Origin: Toxorhynchites rutilus septentrionalis | Lineage: Eukaryota; Arthropoda; Insecta; Diptera; Culicidae | Assembly: GCF_029784135.1 (NCBI RefSeq) | Contig: NC_073746.1 | Span: forward strand, 298,475,614-298,539,613 | Direction: 5' to 3' | DNA length: 64,000 nucleotides | In this document: positions 46,150-58,920 of the stretch, piece by piece | Layout: every line of letters begins with the position of its first letter | Position numbering within the stretch: the first letter of the stretch is position 1 | Notes under the pieces: generated by a model | Database searches by the model: none | The model's input: the letters and a program-made list of their open reading frames with translations, nothing else | What the model was told of the DNA's origin: nothing | Made by a program: the position numbers and the translations under genes

Positions 46150-46425
46150 AATGAAATAACACAACAATGATCATATCAACTGTCTCCGCTGTCCGGTCAA
46201 CTGAACAATGGAAGAACAGAAAGAATACCCTTACGCCTAAATGGCTACTACTGTGTAATGTACCATATGCAATGGTATAGAAGGAACGCCGAAACGCCGA
46301 AAAATTGCAGCTGTGTAATGTGCTTTTTATAGAAATGATAAACATGTGACATGTAAACGATTAAAATTTGTCTCTGTCACAGCTAGAATGCTAATGAGCC
46401 TAAATAAACAAATGGAATAAAAAAA
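46150..46425 (-). repeat. Dispersed repeat V, copy 2
   Basis: Inverse of 20640-20900, directly after repeat W. Confidence 0.8.
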
Positions 46426-48099
46426 ATTTAAGGGCTGGGTGAAACTCACGCAATGATAAGTATATTATATTGTTTCGAAGAATCTTTAATATTCTGAATG
46501 AACGTCACTCTTCAGCATTTGATGACGATATTCAGTTACAAACTCCATGATGGAAAGTTCATGTAAAATAATCTTTCTGGTGTTTTTCGTTTTAAAAGGG
46601 AAAAAGGTTGCTGATTTGAGTAACGGTTCCCCTAATTGAAATGGATGGCGGTTTAAATTACATGAAGTGCCGTTCACGATCTTTCGACAACGCTCGAACC
46701 ATGTCAAGGCCCACCGGAAGAGTTCACATTTAGTAGAGAAGGCTAAACAAAGTAGCCGTAGTCATAGGGTTTGTAGACCACTCTTTGAATTTCTAAGGAC
46801 ATCAAGGACAATTTGTTGAATCTGTTTAGGCGTGGTACACAAATTACTTAACGCTAAGAATGCGGTTTTTGGATCATAAAAATGCGGTTTTTGGATTTAT
46901 ACGGAAGTTCCTTATATGCAAGTAGAAACTTCGGAAAAACTTTCGACAAGTTCATAGAAGTTAGAACAGAGACGGAAAGTTAATGCTCACATCTGTTGGG
47001 ATTGGTGCTTTCAAACCATCTGGCGTTTAGCTGAGCGGAACATGGGCTGATATAAATAGATGTTGATTTACACAAAAGTAACTTCTCCTTGGTTAAATGC
47101 AGCAGTTCCTGTCGTTACATTTCACTACTTACAAAAGGTACTGAGAAGTCCTTACGTGGCGGGTAAACCACTCGGGTTAATATCGTACTAATTCCGCTTC
47201 ATCGATTTGGGAGTTTGCGGATTCAATATATGACGAATTTCATGCCAACTCGACTGGCAGCAACATCTCAGATTGTAGTGAAACGTTGTGGATGTAAAGG
47301 CATTGGTCATTCATGCAACTTTGCATACTTGAAATCAGTGTCTTAGAATATCAACAAATATTCACGAGTAACGAATATGATTTTGTTTCAGCTTGAAACA
47401 CTCTGCCCTCATTATATTGATGACAATAACAAACGAGTTCATTTTGTTCATATCGCTGATGCATGAACAAATTTGCTGTAATGAATGAATGCGGCATGGA
47501 GTGGGATTCATAACATTGCTGTTATTTATACTTTGAATATCAAAAGCAACAAATTCATATTCATCACATTCGAAACTATATTCGTTTTGGCAGTGAATTT
47601 GAGTCAAAATCCAAAAATAAAAAAAATTGTCAGGCTGGACCATTTAGAGAACAAAAACGCCAGAGTTCGATGAAACGAACTATGCAAGAAATTGCGTAGA
47701 ATTTCATTTGGCGAGATGGTAACAATAGCATATGCAGAACGGATACAACGAGTGGTTGTAGCTACCGTCAAATGATTTGCAATTGATAAACAAATGCTTC
47801 TAGACTCGATGGTCAAATGGATTACGTATCATAATCTTCCTTTTGCCTGTGTTGATTGAGAAGGAGCAGCAGTACAATAAAAGCCCGAACTAAATAAAAA
47901 CCAATCGCACACATCAGCCTCAGGTTGAAAGTAGACAACAGCTGATATTCATTTGGCTAAAATAAAATTTAATTCTGGCGTCTTCAATAATCAATACGAA
48001 GATGACACTGAGTGGAAAAATAAGCTTCAAAATATATTGAAGAACAAAAAGTTCATCAGTTCTGTCATTTTGATCCTCGTTTGGAATATATAGGTTTTC
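46426..48099. other. Intergenic DNA, nothing coding recognised
   Basis: Only short frames. The 47230-47260 words catgccaactcgactggcag recur near 63548, pointing to a shared decayed element in both places. Confidence 0.45.
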
Positions 48100-50460
48100 G
48101 ATGCAACCTAGCTCGAAAAACTATGCACTTGAGCTTAGCGAAGATAATTTTTTTCAACACTGCTTGAATCTTCGAAAAAGAATTTGACTACTTTTCGAAA
48201 AGAGCCGAAATTTCTTTTTATTTTTTACAAAAAATTATAATTTAAAAACAATAATATCTACAAAATTATGATCAAAGTATGAAATGTAAGAAATTGTTTA
48301 GATTTTCATAAAAAATCACCCAAATTTTTTTAAAGGAAAAATTACTCTGAAAAAAATATTTCAAAAAATTAAAATCATTTTTCTCAAAAACGTGTTTCTT
48401 TAAAATTCTAAAAAAAAGTGAAAAGCCCTTGCAATTTCCAACAAGTCATCCATACATCGGAAGGGCATTTTTTTTTATTAGAGGTTCGTGTTTCATGTTT
48501 TTCATGTTTTCTTTGAAAAAATTACTACTAATCCTAATTTTGTTTAAAGTCATTGTTATCTTGACTTTAAACAAAATTAACGTATTCGATAAAGTTTTAG
48601 ATCTTGTTAAAATATTACCTTGTGTCAAAGACATTAACATATAGTTTATAGTTCTTTTATAGTTTCTGGAATACAGGGTAACTTCGATATAACGTACATT
48701 TTACTTTCAAAATTGTACGTTATATCGAAGCATAATGAAGAACTCTGAAACGTAGCTTATATTACATTATTGTGTTGCTGTTTGAGTAAGGTTTATGAAT
48801 AAAATCAATAATAAGACGAAACCAACTTTTCTCATGATGTTTCCCTTCGTTCTGTTGATTGAAGTTTGATTCATTTAGAATCCGGTTGTATTTCGGGATT
48901 GGTTAAAGTTAAAATACAAGCTTTAGTATCAAAATACAGATGATTTATTGTTCTTTCAGAAAAACATTTAAAAAATATTTTTTTGGACTTCGATAATGTG
49001 TATGTTATATCGAGGTAAAATGTACGTTATATCGAGGGTACGTTATATCGAAGTTTTCCTGTACATGGTATTTTTGTATGGAGATTTCTGAAAAAGTAAT
49101 CTTTTACTCGTAATATTTTTGTTACGAGACATGTTTCTGAATAGATAATAGTTTGCCGAACATGTAAATCGCAATGATTTATACATAAAAATGTTACGAG
49201 TTAAACATTAATAGTAATTTATCGAAGAAAAATTGTAGAGGCGATCTAGCGTACCTCTTCCGACATTCTTCCAAAAATGGAAGTAAAAATGACGAACCAG
49301 CTGAAGTGTGTTGAAAGTCCCTTTAATAGAGAAAAAAAATATCGAAGAAAACATGAACAAGTTGTTCTTGGAAAAACTCTTTCCCTGTAGAAGTGCCCAT
49401 CTTCCGATGTATGAGTGAATTGTTGAAAATGATAAGGGCTATTCACATCTTATTTTTTCAGAATTAAATAAAATACATTTTTGAGAAAAATTAATTTTAA
49501 TTTTCAAAATTGAAAAAAAAAGTTTATATAAAACTTTTTTTTATGTTTTTTAATGAAAACATAAATAATTTTCTACAATTCATTCACTAATTTTGTATTT
49601 GAAAAAATATCGAAAAAAAAATTTAAAACAAAATTTCATTGAAAAAACAATTTTTCAAATTAAAATTCATTTTTCTCAAAAATATGTTTTTTTTAAATTC
49701 TGAAAAAATAGATGTAAATAGCTCTTAAAATTTCCAACAAGTCACCCATACATCGGAAAAAGGGAAAAAGTTTTTCCAACAACAACTTTTTCATATTTTT
49801 TAAAAATTACTATAGATGTTCAACTCGTAACATTTTCATGTATAATTTTTTTTCAAACTTTTTTCTATTTAGAAACCTTCAAGCACATGTCAAACGCGAG
49901 TATTTACAAACAAAATTGTTATGAGAATGATCTTGCTTTTTCAGGAATCTACATACAAAATTATCATGTTTCATACCATACCATATTCTAGAAATCATAA
50001 AAAGTAGAAAGTTGATATCTTCGACAAAAGTTCATATTCTAATGAGATCTAAAACTTTGTTGAATACGCTATATCGCTAGCTTGACTTTGAACAAAATAA
50101 AATTAGTAGTAATTTTTTCGAAGAAAAATGGAAAAAAATGGTTAGAAAAACTTTTTCCCTGTAAAAGTGCCCATCTTCCGATGTATAGAAGACTTGTTGG
50201 AAATTTTTGAGGGCTATTCACATTTTTTTTGAGTATGTACAAAAAAAAGGTTTTGAAAAAAAAGAATTTTAATTTTTTAATTTGTTTTTCAAATCAACTT
50301 TTCTTCAAAAAAATTTTTGGCACTTTTTTATGAAAATTTAACAATTTATTATATTTCATACTTTGATCATAATTTTGTAGATATTCTAGTTTTTGAGTTA
50401 TATTTTTTAAAAAGATAAATTTAAAATTTGCTAGCCCTTTTCAAAACGTGGTCTAATTCT
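48100..50460. repeat. A/T-rich dispersed repeat family, several fragments in both orientations
   Basis: A recurring order of words (aatttccaacaagtc, cccatacatcgga, agggaaaaagtttttc, attttgtttaaagtc, aaagttttagatct) appears at about 48430-48620 (+), 49250-49470 (-), 49690-49870 (+), 49990-50240 (-) and again at 63740-63920 (+). There is no coding content. Confidence 0.75.
48674..49061. mobile_element. pogo-like MITE (cgatataacgtac type), TA duplication
   Basis: TIRs cagggtaacttcgatataac and gttatatcgaagttttcctg; TA at 48672-48673 and 49062-49063. Subterminal acgttatatcga words repeat on both sides. 388 bp, non-coding. Confidence 0.85.
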
Positions 50461-50472
50461 TTTTCGAAGATT

Positions 50473-51275
50473 TCAAGTATGCAAAGTTGCTGAATTGACC
50501 AATGGCTTTACACTGAAATGACCAATGGCTTTACACATTTCACCATCATATTCCGCTTTGATGGGATATCCGTCGATCGCTAGGTTATTCCACACATCAG
50601 ATAACGATTCCCCATACTCAAAGTGTTTCGTTTCCAGTTGCGGGTCCCTTGTTTTGAGTTTTTCATTCGAGCGAGATCCCTCACGATCATGAGGAAGTTT
50701 TGAACCTGCTACCTTCCGAGAAAGAGGAGCCATTCGACGTTCAACTCGGTTGAAAGCCTTGCGTCCTGGAGCATTTGTAGTAAAGAATATTGCATCAATA
50801 TTCAATTGATTCAAATGATAATATTTATGGCCCTCTTAAAACGAGGGCTCTCGTCTGGTCCTCCATCCACATCAAGTAGCATTACTGGTTCGATTATTCC
50901 TTGATACCGAATAAGCTCGAATTCAGGCAGTTCGGGCACCCTTTCAAAATCGAGCCCATGAGGAAATGCGTTCGAAGAACAGTGCCTTCCTGAACGAACT
51001 GCAACGTACATTGGACCACTGTATTGAATGGCTTCAGCATGACCAAGGTGCTCTAGCTACATTTTGCTTCCAGTGATAACAGACGGAATGCTTTATCATC
51101 TCGGCTCAGGAAACACGCCTCTTTCGGCACCAGAATCGAAGTTAGCTGCTCAAGCATATAGGGACGCGTGAATTTATTTAGGAATAAAAATGGAATTTTG
51201 TTACGTAACGGAGTTCTCTCTTCAACACAAGCAGAGGCTCCGGTTAGCACTTTTTGATACACAATCATGCGAACT
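50473..51275 (-). pseudogene. Transposase-like gene with VDGGPDE motif, fragmented
   Basis: Minus-strand pieces in order, in shifting frames: PLRNKIPFLFLNKFTRPYML with LSRDDKAFRL; a short gap; FERVPELPEFELIRYQGI with LLDVDGGPDESPRFKR; then DAIFFTTNAPGRKAFNRVER then RMAPLSRKVAG and ESLSDVWNNLAIDGYPIKAE. These blocks recur as multi-copy genes in many animals and look like a DDE-type transposase (inference); I cannot name the superfamily. Frameshifts lie at about 50813 and 51015-51060, and both ends are missing. Confidence 0.65.
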
Positions 51276-51658
51276 AGAAGGTCATGATCGCTTTTGGTGC
51301 GGAATCAAATCAAATCTCGCTGGCGCCGAAAATATGTTTATGTTAAATAATAAGCTAGTAAAAACATTTTGACAACAGTTAGGCTGAAACTCGGGCGAAC
51401 CTGCGAACCGAACGAACCTACGCCACTGATGTGAGGTTATTTTGGCGATCTATGTGCAGTCCCTTCCTTATTCAAATACTTTTATATGCAGCAACATGTA
51501 AAATTCCTCGAATATAAGGAGAGGTCGAAACGATTTTTTTTGTTATTTCGTTTTGATTCGTAGTGAAGTAAGTGTATCCTCTCTCGGATTATCATTCCTG
51601 AAGACAGTTCTTAGTTCTTCAATCTTGAATTCAAACAATTGATGGATGTTCTTTGCAT
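51276..51658. other. Nothing recognised
   Basis: Short spacer. The phrase ctacgccactgatg near 51420 also occurs at 17693, inside the stretch special to the Harbinger copy 1. Confidence 0.45.
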
Positions 51659-51690
51659 ACCGTTTTGTCTCATATTCCGAACAGTCTTAA

Positions 51691-54343
51691 CACTTTGCGG
51701 ACCGCTCACGAGATTTCTCGTGTTTCGCGTCCTATCCGTTGCGGACCGCTCACGAGATTTCTCGTTTTCGCGTTCCTTCTTTACGGACTTGTGTGAAATT
51801 GGCGGATAAATGTTTTTGTGTTGTGTGTAAGTTTCTGTTCAACGTCTTGCTGGATTTAGTGAATAATGAATTATTCACAAACCTTCACAATCATGCTCAT
51901 TAGATAGAGAATTGAATCATTCATCCTTCCACGTAATTCATTTTTTTCATGATGGTGACAGAGAAAAGTTATAGACTGAAACGTGAGCATGGGTCAATAT
52001 AGGAAAATTTACAGAATTTTTAAAATCAAAAAAAGATGTTCGAATAGAGTTATCGAAGTTATTCGATAGAGAAATATTTTACCTATCCTCCAGCCACAAT
52101 TTTATTAATCGAAAAAGGGTAAAGTTATAAGCCAAGTTGTATGGAAGAAATTAATTATGTTGAAAAAATGGAAAAAGTTGTTTGAAAGGACCCGAAACAC
52201 ATTCTCGAGATAGTACTTATTCAATATAGAATATTTTTATCTATCTTTAGCAAAATTTCCATTGGTCGGGAAAGGGTCTAAGAAAAGTTATAGCCCAAAA
52301 CCTATTAAACTTAATTAATTAATTTAAAGAAAATTTAAAAAAGTTATTTGAAAGGACCCAAAACACATTTTTGAGATAATACTCATTGGATAGAGAATAC
52401 TTTTATCCATCTACAGCCAAACTTTCGTTGGACGAAAAAAAGTTTGAGAAAAGATATTCGCCAAAATGTATGCAAGTTGTAGGGGGGAAATTAATAAATT
52501 TATCGAAAATGGAAATAGAACTTAATTTATTTATTTTTTGATTATATTTTTCGATATAGCATAGTATGATGCACTTTCATAATTTTTTTAATTTTTTATC
52601 TCAAAGCTATTGAGAATGGCGTGCCAAAAATTGAAAGGTACGTTTTTCACCATAAATCCTATGGATAGGGATTCGAAAAATAGTCAAAATTTCTATACAA
52701 TAAAAATTTTTACTTCCTTTTTACTTTTTACTTCCTTACTCAGCCAGACCCTTTCCCCGTACAACTCGTGAACGTTTTGGCTAATATCTTTTCTCATACC
52801 CTTTTCGGACCAATTAAAATGTGGCTAGAGATAAATATAAATATTCTTTATCGAGTGAGTACTATCTCGAAAATGTGTTTTGGGTCCTTTCAAATAACTT
52901 TATTTAATTTTCTTTAAATTAATTCATTTCACCCATACAAGTTGTACAGGTTTTGGCCTATAACTTTTCTCAGACCCTTTTCCGACCAATGAAAATTTCG
53001 CTATAGATAAATAAAAATATTCTTTATCGAATGTGTACTATCTCGAGAATGTGTTTTCGGTCCTTTCAAATAACTTTTTTCAATTTTCTTCAAAATAATT
53101 AATTTTTCCCATACAGCTTATTTTTTATTAATTCGTTTATTTTACAGGCTCAGTTTCATAAGTTTCAAAGAATTCTTAACTATATTTTTAGAACTATATA
53201 TGAACAATTTCCTAATTCTATGGTTAGTAAGGTAGAAAACCGATTACTCGCGGTTGACTCGCTCCCATACAACTTGGCCTATAACTTATATCAGACTCTT
53301 TTCTGATTAATCAAATTGTGGCTGGAAGATAGGTGAAATATTTCTCAATCGAATAACTTCGATAGCACTATTCGAACAACTTTTTCTGATTTTCAAAATT
53401 CTGTACATTTTCCTATATTGACCCATGCTCACGTTTCAGTCTATAACTTTTCTCTGTCACGATCAAGAAAAAAATTAATTATGTGGAAAGATGGGTGACC
53501 GGAATAAATCGCCACAGTAAACAACTGCAACAGAAACAACCGCTTAGAAAAAGTGTAGTAGGCTAGAAATATTTGGCGCGGGAAAAACATCATGTGCCTC
53601 ACATTTCTATTATAAATTTATTCTCTTGTTCTCGTTTTTCGAAATTTATTCTGAGGACAATGTAATGGGGACGAAGTCCCCATTTGGCGAGGATAAGGAA
53701 TCGAGGCGGCCCATGCCGCCAAGATGACGCAATCCGAGTCCACCGCCGACCCGCCGTCGGAAGCGGCGGTGTCTCGCACGCAAACCTGGGATCCACTGAT
53801 TGCCCGGTTAGTTTGAAACATAGGATACGATCCTTTAGCAATGTCCGACCGAGCTCTAGCGAGCGTCGGACGGTATACGTCTGCCCGGGGCGTTACGTTT
53901 GCCTGGGGCGATACGTTTGCCCGGTTAATTCTTGTTTTGAAATACAATACCGCGCCACAATATTTATAGCCTACTACACATTTTATAAGCGGTGGTTTCT
54001 GTTGCAGTCGTTTTCTGTGGCGATTTATTCCGGGAACCGGAAAGATGAATGATTCAATTCTCTATCTAATGAGCATGATTTTGAAGGTTGTTACTTGATA
54101 AGCAATCAATCTATTTCAACTGAAATAATTAATTATTCATTAAATCTAGCAAGACGTTGAACAGAAACTTGCACGCAACAAAAACTTTTATCCGCTGAAC
54201 ATTCAACTTCACACATAGAGGCGAATGAACTGCAAAGTTTAAAGCCTCTTAAAAACTTGCAAGCAAAGCAAGTAACTTCACACAAGTCAAAACGTGCGGT
54301 CCCAGGCGTATGTCTTACATATTTCTTCACGATCCTTAAAGTG
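51691..54343. mobile_element. TTAA-flanked giant palindrome (piggyBac-like ends)
   Basis: TTAA at 51687-51690 and 54344-54347. Ends CACTTTGCGGACCG and (inverted) CACTTTAAGGATCG. The left arm (about 51691-52540) is mirrored by the right arm (about 52780-53493 plus 54048-54343), over 600 bp of near-complementary sequence (gcatgggtcaatatagg, cagagaaaagttatagact). Each arm contains three loose repeats of about 145 bp (aaaggacccaaaacacat, tatcca-tctacagcc). TTAA duplications are the piggyBac hallmark; superfamily assignment is inference. Confidence 0.8.
53494..54038. mobile_element. MULE-like MITE, 9-bp TSD, with repeat Z core
   Basis: GGAAAGATG at 53485-53493 and 54039-54047. TIRs of about 85-90 bp, beginning ggtgaccggaataaatcgcc and (inverted) ggttcccggaataaatcgcc, then acag, ctgcaacagaaac and gtgtagtaggcta in both. 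A 9-bp duplication with long TIRs suggests Mutator-like. The core 53640-53945 is G/C-rich repeat Z, with fold-back words ggggacgaagtcccc, ggcggcccatgccgcc and gtccgac...gtcggac (53848-53876). Confidence 0.8.
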
Positions 54344-54348
54344 TTAAA

Positions 54349-55270
54349 TTCCGAACACTTCATTTTTGAATGTAAATTTACTAAACTTTTATATTATAAA
54401 TAATTGAATAATGACAACACAGACATTATTTGTGGTATAGGCTTCATCTTGACATCATTTACAGGTATCGACACAGCCTATAATTTATAATATTAGACAT
54501 TTGCGAAAAAGTGACAGTCAAATCCAATGATAAAATGTTTGCCTTAGCAAATTCCGCAAGAACAAGCATCGTTCATTTTTCAGTTTTTGTAGTTGTATCA
54601 ACTATTTTGTTTGTTGTTTTCGTGTTAAGTGCTAGAGAATGTATGAACCTACAATAAATCGGTGAAAAAAAATTATATTTTATGCAGAAATCTTCATTGA
54701 AATTAATATTGAAGTAGTGTTCGGAATATGAATCAAGTTTCTACGCATGATTCAAATTCCGAACACTTCATTTTCAAATGTAAATTTACTGAACTTCAAT
54801 GTTAAAAATAATTGGATAATCTCAACCCTAAAATTCTTCGGGTTATAGCTTTCATTTTAACATCATTTACAGGTATCGATACGGTTATAATTTATAATAT
54901 TAAGCATTCGCAAAAAAGTGACAGTCAAAACCAATGACAAATTGTTTGCGTTAGCAAATTCTGTAAAAAACAAACATCATAACTATAACGTAACGTTTTT
55001 TAAACTTTTTTTTTTCAACTATTCATGTTAAGTGCTAGAGAATGTATGAACCTACAATAAATGGGTGAAAAAAAATATATTTTATGCAGAAATCTTCATT
55101 AAAATTAATATTGAAGTAGTGTTTGGAATATGAATTAAGTTTCTACGCATGATTCAAATTGCGAACACTTCATTTTTAAATGTGAATTTACTTAACTTTA
55201 ATGTTTTAAATAATTTAATATTCAAAACCCTGACATTAATGGCCATCAAAGCTTAAGTGTTCGGAATATG
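54349..55270 (+). repeat. 405-bp tandem repeat, two units and part of a third
   Basis: Units begin ttccgaacacttcattt at 54349 and 54757, and ttgcgaacacttcattt at 55159. Shared inside: catttacaggtatcga, aaaagtgacagtcaaa, agtgctagagaatgtatgaa, tttatgcagaaatcttcatt. About 10-15 percent divergence by eye. Confidence 0.88.
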
Positions 55271-55281
55271 AGACAAAACGG

Positions 55282-58199
55282 TGAATTCGTAGTCCTTACT
55301 CTTACTCGTCCAGTTATTAAATGATTTCAATATATCTACAAAAATCTCACCATTGTAGTAAAAAATCCTTATCAGAACAAAATCTATTCAAGTTCTTTGC
55401 AGAAAACATTTATCCTGTATTAAAGAATATTAATTCTAATCGGAAAATTTAACGATCGGTCATTATTTTTATGTAAAAATGTGCCTATCTCTTTCTAAAA
55501 CTGTAATCCTTCATTTGCTTCATGAACACATGTAGTTTCTCCCAGTTTCAAATAAAGAGCAGAATATCCGGAATCCCGTATCCGGCCAAACCGCTATACG
55601 TTTCATCATGAATCAAATCGTAACGGCATCGATTAGAACAAATGTAAGGTTAACGATATGCTTTACTTCCCTGAGTTCCTATATTGTGCTTCATCCTGGT
55701 TGAGAAAAAACAATATGTATATTTTTACGGCATTTGCATTTTTGGTTTTCTTCCATTCTATTCTACTCCCAAACGCCCCCCAGAAATGTGCCATTCTGTT
55801 TATCGCATTGAGAAAAACATTGCAACAGAGACCGAAAATTTGCCTGCCTTTTTACAGTAGAACTAATTTCTATGAGCGTTTTCCTTGACCCGGTGTTTTT
55901 GGGTTACGAAGAGAGGAATCAAAAGCATATGGCTCACAAAAAATGGTGATGCTACTGATCATCTGTGCTGTTTGTCTCGGGTCTCAACAATTTCTCCTGC
56001 AAGCATTCTAGATTAGATACTCAATGTTTAGGTCCCCTTGGGAATGTGATTCATTGTCGTTATCAGCTCTGATAATGAATAAATTACATCTTAAATTTGT
56101 TCAAACCACTTTAGAACGAACTATGTGTTTGACATCTACGCCAAAGTTCGTCGATGAGTATCAACTAGTACAGTTCTGTGAGATTTCATGTAATTCGGTT
56201 TCTAGCGTCGAGAGCAGATAAAACAAATTTCCCAATAAAGAATCGCTACAAACGATAGTTTATGAAGAGGCGCGCAATTAGGAGTAAGTTCTGTTTGATT
56301 AACATGGTTGAACAGACGCGTGCACCGCCGTTTGTTTAGTACAGGAATAAGGAATAACTACTTGAACGCTTGACATGCTAAATATTTTGATATGATAATC
56401 TATCAAAAATCTACAGATTTGGGAAGCGGTAGGCTGTACCCGTTATCATTTTATATACAATACATGATAGGAAATCATTGAATATATATTCAGTGTGGGA
56501 TGCTGTTATGATCTGAAACGGGAAATGGGCATCAGGGCCAATCGCTTATGTTGGGCACTATGTCGAATGAAGAAACAATATCTTTTCACAATTGAGGCCA
56601 AATCATATTTCGAATCCTACCGCCGAAAATATTCGAGTTGACTGAGGATGTGTATGTTAGGATAGGTCAAGTACCTTTTCGCATTTTCAAACCTAATTTC
56701 CTAACCATAAGATACTCTATCCACATTGAGAAGTACTGCACCTCCGCCATTTTTGCTTTCAACAGACAAAACGCATACATTTAGCATGATAAGTCGTAAT
56801 TGACAAACATCTTATCAACATTCAGATGCTTTTCACCGATGCAAGACTCCTACGCGTTACTATCGAAACATTATTTCTTACGTTTACAAAACTTACATAT
56901 GTTGCCTTATCTGTCGATGAATGAATGAATTTGCACTTGAACTTGAATTCCCACCACAGAAAAACACTAGAATTTTGATCGATCACTGCGCGGCCGAGAA
57001 CAAATTTCACCAGATTTTTGTCCAAGTCTTACGCTGACATTGAGCACCCCGTTTGCTTGGATCCGATGCGAACTTTCATTTTCCTTCCGATTGTGCCAGA
57101 ACGATTGCAACTCATTTGCGAATTGGTAATTTGCTGTAAATACGCTATTTGTGTTCTCAAATGACAAACTGGCGTGACTCAATCTAGCGAATATAGCGAC
57201 GTAAAATACGCTGCCCCGCGGGGTGTACCATGCTATACTGGATGCGCGTGTTTCGCGCGACTGTGGCCACAAACAAGGAGAAAAGAGGCTACCCTAGATG
57301 CCGTTATATTCGTAAAACTTTTTTGTCATGTTAACTAGAAGAACGTGTTTACTTTTACCGACGAAAAACTGTCGAAAAAAGGGTTTTAAATTTGTATGAT
57401 ATGTCGTCGTTTGTGGACGCACATCGAACAGATGTGTGTCTCACATGAGATGAAAATGTACGGAAAAGCGTTTATGCTTTGTTTACATATACATTAGTGG
57501 TAGTGCATAATTTTTAGCGAATAATAGTAAGTGTGCGTGAAACAGCCTTTATGCCAAAGATGCTGAATATATGTTATAACAAAGAACAGAGAAAAACATA
57601 CCATGCATATGATCTGTGACAACTGTACAAAATTAATACAAATAAACACTACCCGAAAATTTCGGGTAGAAGAAAATTGATGCTAAACAGCGCTTCAAAC
57701 AAGAAGTTGAAAATACGTTTAGTCATGGTGCATGTATAGCAGAGTAGCCTAGCGGGTAATAGTTTCATAATTTATTAGAGCTATGACTCGTTTGAAATGG
57801 ATGTAGGGATGTCATGTCTGTTCGTATACTTGTTAATCTAATTTCAAAGATTGACTTGATTCATATTTACTACAATTTATTTATTTTCCAACGAGACAAC
57901 GCTTTTGATTCTAGTTTTGTTTGTAATGTTTGTAAATTATAGAACTAAGTTCATTTGGACGTTTTGACGTATGTTGTCACGTCACAAAAATATTGCACTA
58001 TAATAAGCGAATTTAACTATACAATATTCTTCAACTGATGATTCTTGTAAGAAAATTTACTCAATCTTACTATGGAGCAATCCCGTCATCAGCCGGCCGC
58101 TAATCCGACCTTCTGTGTTTTTGAACCATTGTACATAACTACATAAAATCATAATTTTCATTACCATATGACCAATGTTTATTGTGATTGATTTTTTAT
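55282..58199. other. Intergenic DNA, no gene recognised
   Basis: Longest frames are under 110 codons with no family resemblance. A small palindrome ctacccgaaaatttcgggta lies at 57649-57669. No TIR-bounded element was found by eye. Confidence 0.45.
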
Positions 58200-58380
58200 A
58201 AAGTCAAATCCGCGTTGACGGTATTGATCTTGGTGTTCCGTGCTGTTAAGTGAAAATGATAATGGATTTTTTAATGGAATAAACATATTTTTTCAAATGA
58301 AAATTATTAATCAAATGTGTATTCTATGTTATATAGAAACACGATTCTTTTGCAAGTGGTGGGAAAATCTTTAACGAAAA
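58200..58380 (-). repeat. Dispersed repeat W, partial copy 3
   Basis: Inverse and shortened relative of the W tail (ccgcgttgacgg, aaatgtgtattctatgttat, gcaagtggtgggaaa). Confidence 0.5.
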
Positions 58381-58544
58381 TTATGTAAAACTAGCTGTAC
58401 CCTGCCACGCTTTGCTGTGGCACAGCGACCCAGACCGAGAAAGATATATTCTCGTTCATGTTCTTCTTTATCCGCTTAGAAAACACTTTCCAACTTCATT
58501 TTAAGATGAGGTGTAATATTATCACGCTACTATATAGCTGCACT

Positions 58545-58632
58545 GGCAGATATATGGTTACCGTGGTCGTGTGAAATACCTTTGCATTTCAGTCGGCCTT
58601 GGTTCGATCCCCATTGACGTCCTATGGACTTT
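58545..58632 (+). repeat. tRNA-related sequence (SINE-like), first
   Basis: Contains a good Pol III B box, GGTTCGATCCC (58599-58609), with a weak A-box region (tatggttaccgtgg) about 50 bp before it, and a T-run (58628-58635) after it. The stems do not close as a tRNA. Probably a tRNA-derived SINE or tRNA relic. Confidence 0.45.
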
Positions 58633-58920
58633 TTTTTGCACAATCCCAAATGAAATGAGAAAAGAAAACAAAAAGAGATGCTTGCTCGCATACATACAAA
58701 CCTTTTTTTTTAAGCTTTTAAAACAGCTCATTATTTGCGCATTTGACGCTCTAGCACACGAAATGGCATATTTGTTTTCTGCCAACGCTAGTTTGGCTGT
58801 AGAACCAGATAAAAAACTATCACTCTATTACAAAATTATCAGCAATTTATTATGAATTACAACATGTTTATAATTATACATCTCCCAAACTTTTTGTTAG
58901 CTGTATCTACTTTTTTTAGT

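Larger units (their letters stand above)
51659..55281. mobile_element. Outer TIR element with 405-bp tandem repeats, host of the nest
   Basis: Ends ccgttttgtctcatattccg and cggaatatgagacaaaacgg are exact inverses, continuing into aaca-gtcttaa and cttaagtgtt. Inside the right part are tandem repeats (54349-55270). The left part is interrupted by the TTAA element after 51690. Class unknown; no target duplication is certain. Confidence 0.75.

Noticed and set aside
53684..54052. Plus-strand frame of 122 codons
   Set aside because: It lies in repeat Z and the MULE-like TIR; the related copy at 34805 does not keep the frame.
57725..57790. tRNA-like phrase gtagcctagcgggtaa
   Set aside because: No B box follows at a usable distance and no clover-leaf can be drawn.
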